A stretch of 64,000 bases of DNA, from assembly GCF_017676385.1 (NCBI RefSeq), contig NZ_JAFFZN010000022.1, forward strand, positions 1-64,000, written 5' to 3'. Shown piece after piece: positions 58,757-64,000 of the stretch. A model generated the notes under the pieces. The model ran no database searches, had not been told where the DNA came from, and worked only from the letters and a program-made list of their open reading frames with translations. Every line of letters begins with the position of its first letter. The first letter of the stretch is position 1. The position numbers and the translations under genes are program-made. This DNA is from Streptomyces spirodelae (GTDB taxonomy: Bacteria; Actinomycetota; Actinomycetes; Streptomycetales; Streptomycetaceae).

Positions 58757-58829
58757 AGCCCCAAAACGGAATCGAACCGTTGACCTTCTCCTTACCATGG
58801 AGACGCTCTGCCGACTGAGCTATTGGGGC
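58757..58829 (-). tRNA. tRNA-Thr (anticodon GGT)
   Basis: The 73-nt cloverleaf on the minus strand has acceptor GCCCCAA paired with TTGGGGC, discriminator T, and anticodon stem TCTCC/GGAGA around the loop ATGGTAA (anticodon GGT). The T-loop is TTCGATT. It lies 40 bp upstream of the tRNA-Met gene and is probably co-transcribed with it. Confidence 0.95.
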
Positions 58830-59148
58830 GAGCGGTGAAGACATTACACGTCCCGCCGCCAAACGTGAAATCGGTATTCGCGCCGCCGCCGCGCCACGAT
58901 CTTGTCCCGGATCGTGCCGGTACGTGCTCCCTCCCGTGTACCCGGTACCGGCTGCCTCAGGCGGCCGGTTTCAGCCCCCTCAGGCGCCGATACCGCACTC
59001 CCTCAGCACCCGGTACCGCCTCCCGCCCGCGCCCCTCACCACCCGCCCCGACCGGCTCCGGCACCACACCGGTACGACTATTCGTCTCCTCCCCGCCGCC
59101 GCTCACGGCGCGTCATACGCTCATCTCCAGATGCGACGTGGGAGCCAG
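58830..59148. other. intergenic region upstream of the amidohydrolase
   Basis: I see no gene here. The region serves as the divergent spacer between the minus-strand tRNA-rpmG cluster and the plus-strand amidohydrolase gene. No strong promoter or hairpin was identified. Confidence 0.4.
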
Positions 59149-60435
59149 ATGACCGACAGCGAGCCGCAGGAGCCGGAAAAGGCGGGCCGGGATTTCCGCG
59201 ACGCCGCCGCCCGGCATTCCGCCCGCCCGGCACGCTCCCTCGTGCTGTGCGGCGCACGGCTCGCGGACGGCCGCACCGTCGACGTACGGCTCGTCGGCGA
59301 ACGCATCGAAGCCGTCGGCACAGCCGGCAGCCTCGGAACCGGGCAGGACAGCGCCACCCGTATCGATCTGTCGGGCTACCTGCTGCTCCCCGCCCCCGCC
59401 GAACCCCACGCGCACTACGACACCGCACTGACCGCCGAACCCCCCGCACCCCCCACGGAGCTCGCCGCCGAGGACGTACAGCGGCGCACCACCGAAGCCG
59501 CCCTCCTCCAGCTCAGCCAGGGCGCGACCGCGCTGCGCACCCATGTGCACATCGGGGACGTCGCCGGACTCCGCTCCCTGGCCGCGGTGCTGCAGGCCCG
59601 CAGAGCGCTGCGCGGCCTGGTGGACCTGAGCGCCGTCGCCGTGCCCCGGCTGCTGACCGGTGCGGCGGGCGCCGAGGGACTCTCGATGCTGCGGGACGCG
59701 GTCAAGATGGGCGCTGCTGCGGTCGGCGGCTGTCCCGACCTGGACCCGGACCCCGGCGGCTACGTGGAAGCGGTGCTGGAGGTCGCCGCCGAGCACGGCT
59801 GCCCGGTGGACCTGCACACCGACGGCAGCGACCCGGCGCGCCTCGCCCGACTGGCGGCGGCGGTCGGCGGACTGCGGCCCGGCGTCACCATCGGCCCGTG
59901 CGGCGGACTCGCCCGGCTGCCGCACCAGGTGGCGCAGCGCTCCGCGGGCCAACTGGCCGCCGCCGGAGTGACCGTGGTCTGCCTTCCGCAGGGCAACTGC
60001 GGCGTCCTGGAGCGCCCCACCCCCACCGTGCCCTACCGGACGGCCCCCGTACGGGTGCTGACGGCGGCCGGAGTCACGGTCGCCGCGGGCAGCGGTGCCC
60101 TGCGGGACGCCGCCAACCAGGTCGCGAGGGGCGACCCGTTGGAGGCCGCCTACCTGCTCGCCTCCCACGGCGAGGCACGCCCGCACGGCGCCTACGAGGC
60201 CGTCAGCACCCGCGCACGCGCCGCGATGGGGCTGCCCGAGGTACGTGTCGAAGCCGGCTTCCCCGCCGAACTGCTCGCGGTCCGCGGCACCGAACTGACC
60301 GGAGCACTGTCGCTCGCCTACAGCCGGATCGTCGTCCACCGGGGGCGCGTGGTGGCACGCACCAGCGCCGTACGCGAGTACTGCGACCTGGTGGGGGCAC
60401 GCGAATTGGGACTCCCCCGTCAATCGCAGGGCTGA
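59149..60435 (+). CDS. degenerate amidohydrolase (cytosine deaminase-like)
   Basis: The 428-residue product has the amidohydrolase layout of a CodA-like protein: PAPAEPHAHYDTAL with the metal HxH (His87, His89), THVHIGDVAG, and VDLHTDGSDP with a His at 223. Three further positions are altered. The residue after LHTD is Gly where Glu is expected, the usual His in the GH-type segment is replaced within TIGPCGGLARLP, and the essential Asp near the C-terminus (GxD) is Gly in AGSGALRD (residues 313-320). It may be inactive or have a different chemistry. The ATG follows GGGAGCCAG. Confidence 0.8.
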   Translation: MTDSEPQEPEKAGRDFRDAAARHSARPARSLVLCGARLADGRTVDVRLVGERIEAVGTAGSLGTGQDSATRIDLSGYLLLPAPAEPHAHYDTALTAEPPAPPTELAAEDVQRRTTEAALLQLSQGATALRTHVHIGDVAGLRSLAAVLQARRALRGLVDLSAVAVPRLLTGAAGAEGLSMLRDAVKMGAAAVGGCPDLDPDPGGYVEAVLEVAAEHGCPVDLHTDGSDPARLARLAAAVGGLRPGVTIGPCGGLARLPHQVAQRSAGQLAAAGVTVVCLPQGNCGVLERPTPTVPYRTAPVRVLTAAGVTVAAGSGALRDAANQVARGDPLEAAYLLASHGEARPHGAYEAVSTRARAAMGLPEVRVEAGFPAELLAVRGTELTGALSLAYSRIVVHRGRVVARTSAVREYCDLVGARELGLPRQSQG

Positions 60436-60482
60436 CCCACCGGGTGCGCCGATGGCTCCCACGAGAGGCGTACGGTCGAGAC

Positions 60483-61163
60483 ATGCGCACAGTCATCGCT
60501 GGTGGACACGGTCAGATCGCACTGCGGCTGGAGCGGCTGCTCGCCGGGCGCGGGGACGGAGTGGCGGGCATCGTACGCCGCCCGGAACAGGCGAGCGCCC
60601 TCTTGGCAGCGGGCGCCGAACCCGTCGTGTGCGACCTCGAGACGGCGAGCGTCGAAGAGGTCGCCCGGCACCTGGAGGGCGCCGACGCGGCCGTCTTCGC
60701 AGCCGGAGCCGGACCCGGCAGCGGCAGCGCACGCAAGGAGACGGTCGACCACAAGGCAGCCGTACTGTTCGCGGACGCCGCCGAGGCAGCCGGCGTACGG
60801 CGCTATCTCATGGTCTCCGCGATGCGCGCCGACGCCGCACTGCGCGGCACCCCCGAGGGCATGGACCCCGTCTTCGCCGACTACCTGCGCGCCAAGGGCG
60901 CCGCCGACGACGACCTGCGGGCCCGCGACCGCCTCGACTGGACCGTCCTGCGCCCCGGCCGCCTGACCGACGACCCGGGCACCGGCCGTGTCCACCTCGC
61001 CCCCGAGACCGGCCGCTCCGAGGTGACCAGGGACGACGTCGCAGCCGTCCTCATGGCGCTCCTCGACGAACCCCGCACCGCCGGCCTGACCCTGGAACTG
61101 GTGGGCGGCCGCATGCCGATCCCTGAGGCGATCGACGAAATCGCCGGAGTAGAAGCCGGCTGA
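60483..61163 (+). CDS. NAD(P)-binding SDR-like protein
   Basis: The 226-residue product begins MRTVIAGGHGQIALRLERLLAGRGDGV, a Rossmann glycine motif, and has the YwnB-like layout (GADAAVFAAGAGPGSG, RYLMVSAMRADA, WTVLRPGRLTDDPGTGRVHL). It is a probable epimerase/dehydratase-type oxidoreductase. The ribosome site is weak. It follows the degenerate amidohydrolase after 47 bp and is the last gene before a strong terminator. Confidence 0.85.
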   Translation: MRTVIAGGHGQIALRLERLLAGRGDGVAGIVRRPEQASALLAAGAEPVVCDLETASVEEVARHLEGADAAVFAAGAGPGSGSARKETVDHKAAVLFADAAEAAGVRRYLMVSAMRADAALRGTPEGMDPVFADYLRAKGAADDDLRARDRLDWTVLRPGRLTDDPGTGRVHLAPETGRSEVTRDDVAAVLMALLDEPRTAGLTLELVGGRMPIPEAIDEIAGVEAG

Positions 61164-61206
61164 CCCAGCCGAGACCCCCACCCGACCGACACAGCCACCA
61201 ACGAAA

Positions 61207-61240
61207 AGCGGCCCCCTCGCGCTGACGCGAGGGGGCCGCT
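61207..61240. terminator. bidirectional terminator between the SDR gene and tRNA-Tyr
   Basis: A perfect 15-bp stem (AGCGGCCCCCTCGCG at 61207-61221 with its complement at 61226-61240) with a CTGA loop. It lies 44 bases after the plus-strand gene and 9 bases after the minus-strand tRNA-Tyr, so it can serve both convergent transcripts. Confidence 0.85.
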
Positions 61241-61248
61241 CCCTGCTG

Positions 61249-61330
61249 TGGCGGCGCTAGGATTCGAACCTAGGAAGGCTGAGCCGGCAGATTTACAGTC
61301 TGCTCCCTTTGGCCGCTCGGGCACACCGCC
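61249..61330 (-). tRNA. tRNA-Tyr (anticodon GTA)
   Basis: The 82-nt type II tRNA on the minus strand starts GGCGGTG and ends CGCCGCC plus discriminator A. The anticodon loop is CTGTAAA (GTA), with a long variable arm and T-loop TTCGAAT. Confidence 0.96.
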
Positions 61331-61591
61331 TGGGATTGCTGCCCGACACCCCGCTCGGGGCGGTGCGCCTTGGCAACGGTGTAAACCATACCCGATGGCC
61401 GGGGGTGGTTCGCCACCCGGTTGATCAGTCGGGGGAGAGCCGCTGGACGCGTCCGCCCAACGGCCCCTCGGGTGCTGCTCGCGACGCCCCTCGCCAGCCG
61501 GAGCCGGGCCGCCGATGCGGGTGGCTAGGCTTTGCGCACGGCCCTCGTGGGCCGTTTTCTGCCGGATCTATGTACGAGGAGCCAACTCACC

Positions 61592-62080
61592 ATGGCCGAC
61601 TCCAGTTTCGACATCGTCTCGAAGGTCGAGCGGCAGGAGGTCGACAACGCGCTGAACCAGGCCGCGAAGGAGATCTCCCAGCGCTACGACTTCAAGGGTG
61701 TGGACGCCTCCATCGCGTGGTCGGGCGAGCGGATCGAGATGCGGGCGAACTCGGAGGAGCGAGTGAAGGCCGTGCTCGACATCTTCCAGTCCAAGCTGAT
61801 CAAGCGCGGCATCTCGCTGAAGGCGCTGGACACCGGGGAACCGCAGGCATCCGGGAAGGAGTACCGCATCTCCGCGTCGCTCCAGGAGGGCATCTCCCAG
61901 GAGAACGCGAAAAAGGTCGCGAAGGTGATCCGGGACGAGGGGCCCAAGGGCGTCAAGGCCCAGGTGCAGGGCGACGAACTGCGGGTGACGTCCAAGAGCC
62001 GGGACAGCCTTCAGGAAGTCATCGCCCTGCTCAAGGGCAAGGACTTCGACTTCGCCCTGCAGTACGTGAACTTCCGCTGA
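61592..62080 (+). CDS. YajQ family (c-di-GMP-binding) protein
   Basis: This 162-residue UPF0234/YajQ protein (MADSSFDIVSKVERQEVDNALNQAAKE, RYDFKG, SLKALDTGEPQASGKEYR, KSRDSLQEVIALLKGKDFDFALQYVNFR) has two ferredoxin-like halves. YajQ homologues bind cyclic di-GMP or nucleic acid; the Streptomyces role is not defined. The ATG follows CGAGGAG at about 14 bases. An upstream in-frame start adds 20 non-family residues and is rejected. Confidence 0.92.
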   Translation: MADSSFDIVSKVERQEVDNALNQAAKEISQRYDFKGVDASIAWSGERIEMRANSEERVKAVLDIFQSKLIKRGISLKALDTGEPQASGKEYRISASLQEGISQENAKKVAKVIRDEGPKGVKAQVQGDELRVTSKSRDSLQEVIALLKGKDFDFALQYVNFR

Positions 62081-62128
62081 GGTTCGCGCACCACTTGGTG
62101 TGTCTCGGTGCGCCTCGGTGCCCCTCGA

Positions 62129-62225
62129 GGCGTCTCGGTGCTCCCCGGGGCGTCTCGGTGCACCCGGTGCGTCTCGGTGCACCCGGTGCGTCCTTTTGCA
62201 CTTCAGGGCGTCTCCGTGCACCTCG
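62129..62225. repeat. imperfect 19-bp tandem repeat downstream of yajQ
   Basis: Five units (about 62129-62147, 62149-62167, 62168-62186, 62187-62205 and 62206-62225) share GGCGTCTCGGTGCACCCGG with scattered changes. They lie between the convergent yajQ and yccF genes. They are not coding in a consistent frame and no protein signal is seen. Confidence 0.65.
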
Positions 62226-62341
62226 GTGCGGCCTCGGTGGAGCGCGCGGGCCCGCCATCGGCGGGCGTACGCGTCGTCGATCGGGCGCGTGAGCCCTCAC
62301 CGGGGGTGTGGAGCGTCACCGGGTGCCCAGAGCGTCACCGG

Positions 62342-62377
62342 CCCGCTCGGCTACGGCCTGCGCCGCGGCCGAGCGGG
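62342..62377. terminator. terminator between convergent yajQ and yccF
   Basis: A 10-bp stem (CCCGCTCGGC at 62342-62351 with GCCGAGCGGG at 62368-62377), 16-nt loop, lies just downstream of the repeats and 12 bases from the yccF stop. It may terminate transcription from both directions. Confidence 0.5.
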
Positions 62378-62389
62378 GGGGTGTGAGCC

Positions 62390-62794
62390 CTACCAGCGGT
62401 ATCCCGGGTAGGCCGCCTGGGCGCCGCTGGGGACGATCTCGCGGCCCAGGGGCATCAGTGAGACCGGGATCATCTTGAAGTGGGCCAGCCCGAAGGGGAT
62501 GCCGATGATGGTCACGCAGAGCGCCGCGCCCATGGTGATGTGGCCGATCGCGAGCCAGATGCCCGCGAAGACGAGCCAGACGATGTTCCCCGCACCGGAC
62601 GCGGCCCCCGCGTCCGGGCGCTGCACGACCGTCCTGCCGAACGGCCACAGCGCGTAGGCGGCGATACGGAAGCACGCCAGGCCCCAGGGGATCGTGATGA
62701 TCAGAATGCAGCAGACGACTCCCGCCAGGACGTAGCCGAGGGCCATCCACAGCCCGGACAGGATCAGCCAGATGAGGTTGAGGAGAGTTCTCAC
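62390..62794 (-). CDS. YccF domain-containing membrane protein
   Basis: The 134-residue product has two DUF307/YccF repeats, each with a hydrophobic segment followed by an ITIPWGLACFRIAAYALWPFGR or ITIIGIPFGLAHFKMIPVSLMPLGREI type motif. It is a membrane protein of unknown function. The GTG start overlaps the htpX stop by four bases (GTGA), so it is coupled to the protease gene upstream. Confidence 0.9.
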   Translation of the reverse strand: MRTLLNLIWLILSGLWMALGYVLAGVVCCILIITIPWGLACFRIAAYALWPFGRTVVQRPDAGAASGAGNIVWLVFAGIWLAIGHITMGAALCVTIIGIPFGLAHFKMIPVSLMPLGREIVPSGAQAAYPGYRW

Positions 62795-63657
62795 TCTCGC
62801 CAGCCTGCCATCTTCTCCAGCCGGGCGACACGCTCCGCCATCGGCGGGTGGGTGGAGAAAAGTTTCGTCATCCCGCCCTCGCCCCTGCGGAAGGGGTTGG
62901 CGATCATCATATGGCTCGCGGTCTCCAGCCGGGGCTCCGGCGGCAGGGGCAGCTGCGCCGTGCCCGCCTCCAGCTTGCGCAGCGCGGAGGCGAGCGCCAA
63001 GGGATCGCCGGTGAGCTGTGCGCCGGAGGCGTCCGCCTCGTACTCGCGGGAGCGGGAGACGGCGAGCTGGATGAGGGAGGCGGCGAGCGGGCCCAGCAGC
63101 ATGATCAGCAGCATGCCGAACAGGCCCGGCCCCTCGTCGTCGTCGGAGCGCCCGAAGGGGATCAGCCAGGCGAAGTTGACCAGGAACAGCACCACGGAGG
63201 CCAGGGCGCCCGCGATGGAGGAGATGAGGATGTCGCGGTTGTAGACGTGGCTGAGCTCATGGCCCAGGACGCCGCGCAGCTCGCGCTCGTCCAGCAGGCG
63301 CAGGATGCCGTCCGTACAGCACACCGCGGCGTTGCGCGGATTGCGGCCGGTGGCGAAGGCGTTGGGTGCCTGGGTGGGCGAGATGTAGAGCCGCGGCATG
63401 GGCTGCCGCGCGGCCGTGGACAGCTCCCGGACCATGCGGTACAACTGCGGGGCCTCGAACTCGCTGACCGGGCGGGCCCGCATGGCGCGCAGTGCGAGCT
63501 TGTCGCTGTTCCAGTACGCGTAGGCGTTGGTGCCAAGCGCGACCAGCAGTGCGATCACCAGGCCGGTGGTGCCGAAGAAGCTCCCGATGACGACGATGAG
63601 AGCGGACAGCCCTCCGAGGAGCAGAGCTGTCCTCAGCCCGTTGTGCCGGCGGTGCAC
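62791..63657 (-). CDS. htpX: zinc metalloprotease HtpX
   Basis: HtpX is a membrane protease of the M48B family that degrades misfolded membrane proteins. The 288-residue product has hydrophobic N-terminal segments (residues about 10-50), the zinc motif HELSH at 133-137 (GVLGHELSHVYNRDIL), two further hydrophobic stretches, and the third ligand region REYEADASGAQL. The order htpX-yccF is a coupled pair. A TTGACG on this strand lies about 90 bp upstream, but no clear -10 was found. Confidence 0.95.
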   Translation of the reverse strand: MHRRHNGLRTALLLGGLSALIVVIGSFFGTTGLVIALLVALGTNAYAYWNSDKLALRAMRARPVSEFEAPQLYRMVRELSTAARQPMPRLYISPTQAPNAFATGRNPRNAAVCCTDGILRLLDERELRGVLGHELSHVYNRDILISSIAGALASVVLFLVNFAWLIPFGRSDDDEGPGLFGMLLIMLLGPLAASLIQLAVSRSREYEADASGAQLTGDPLALASALRKLEAGTAQLPLPPEPRLETASHMMIANPFRRGEGGMTKLFSTHPPMAERVARLEKMAGWRE

Positions 63658-63823
63658 GGTACGCCCTCCAGATGGTGCCGCGGAGCCCTGAGCCGGGCAG
63701 ACCTTCCGCCCTCAGCAGCCCCGTCCAGTGGACCCTCCCGTTTTCGTCAACGGAGAGTGGGCGTTCTCAGTTCCCCCGGTGTGCTTCCGGTGTGGTTCCG
63801 CTGTGCCCTGCCGGCGCGAGCGC

Positions 63824-64000
63824 TCAGAACAGCGCGGTACCGGCGAACCTGAGCACCAGCTGCGGCGCCCCCGAGGCGGCCAGGGCGAGCGCCCCGGTCA
63901 GCGCGACAGTCACCGCGAGGGGCACGGAAAGGCGTGGGAGAGCGGGGACCGCTGCCGCTGCCGGCCCGGCGGCCGCCCCGCCGACCACCTCTCCGGCCAC
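63824..64000 (-). CDS. nuoN: 3' end of a membrane protein, probably NADH-quinone oxidoreductase subunit N
   Basis: The last 58 residues of a minus-strand gene continue off the window. The terminal sequence (PLAVTVALTGALALAASGAPQLVLRFAGTALF) resembles the last transmembrane helix and tail of Streptomyces NuoN, and nuoN next to htpX occurs in Streptomyces. The assignment rests on this tail and the neighbourhood only. Confidence 0.5.
   Translation of the reverse strand: MAGEVVGGAAAGPAAAAVPALPRLSVPLAVTVALTGALALAASGAPQLVLRFAGTALF

Noticed and set aside
62129..62225. Possible CRISPR array at the 19-bp repeats
   Set aside because: The units are contiguous without spacers and degenerate, and no cas genes are present.

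Overview
The window is about 64 kb of a high-GC actinobacterial chromosome, almost certainly a Streptomyces. The evidence is the codon bias, frequent GTG and TTG starts, a whiJ-type HTH/DUF397/ATPase module, the HadAB-rpmG-tRNA-secE-nusG-rplK synteny, and r-protein and RNA polymerase sequences of Streptomyces type. It carries most of the core gene-expression loci, nearly all on the minus strand.

Region 1 (40-11922, minus) is the complete S10-spc-type operon, read from rpsJ down to secY and adk, with one-base or four-base stop/start overlaps at many junctions. Region 2 (12517-32730) is accessory DNA that separates rpsJ from tuf, two genes that are adjacent or nearly so in many bacteria. It holds a translationally coupled SseB-like / small helical / 1507-residue RHS polymorphic-toxin locus with a compositionally distinct toxin tip and a candidate immunity gene. 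A NADAR protein, a DUF6881 protein and several unknown small genes follow. Next come a DUF397-DUF397-HTH/DUF5753 plus ATPase module, a helix-turn-helix gene running into a Uma2 gene, panD, and a four-gene DUF1254-DUF1254-GAP-SulP operon.

Region 3 (32946-37660, minus) is the str operon rpsL-rpsG-fusA-tuf with a good promoter. Region 4 (38556-51816, minus) is secE-nusG-rplK-rplA, a lipoprotein gene, rplJL with an L10 leader, and rpoBC. Promoters and hairpins between these units suggest several separately adjustable transcripts. Region 5 (51936-64000) holds four tRNA genes (Trp, Met, Thr, Tyr), aspC, an adenosine deaminase-like gene, a divergent TetR/NAD(P)-binding pair, murB, the two MaoC-type hadAB-like genes, rpmG, a degenerate amidohydrolase, yajQ, yccF, htpX and what is probably the 3' end of nuoN.

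The observations most worth following are these. RpoB has Asn at the position equivalent to E. coli Ser531 (and Ile at 521) in the rifampicin region. A 23-nt leader element, 21/23 identical, sits upstream of both rpsJ and rpsL. The RHS toxin/immunity/NADAR island lies inside the split str-S10 region. The rplJ promoter is nested in the upstream terminator. L33 has lost one zinc cysteine, and an amidohydrolase has lost several expected catalytic residues.
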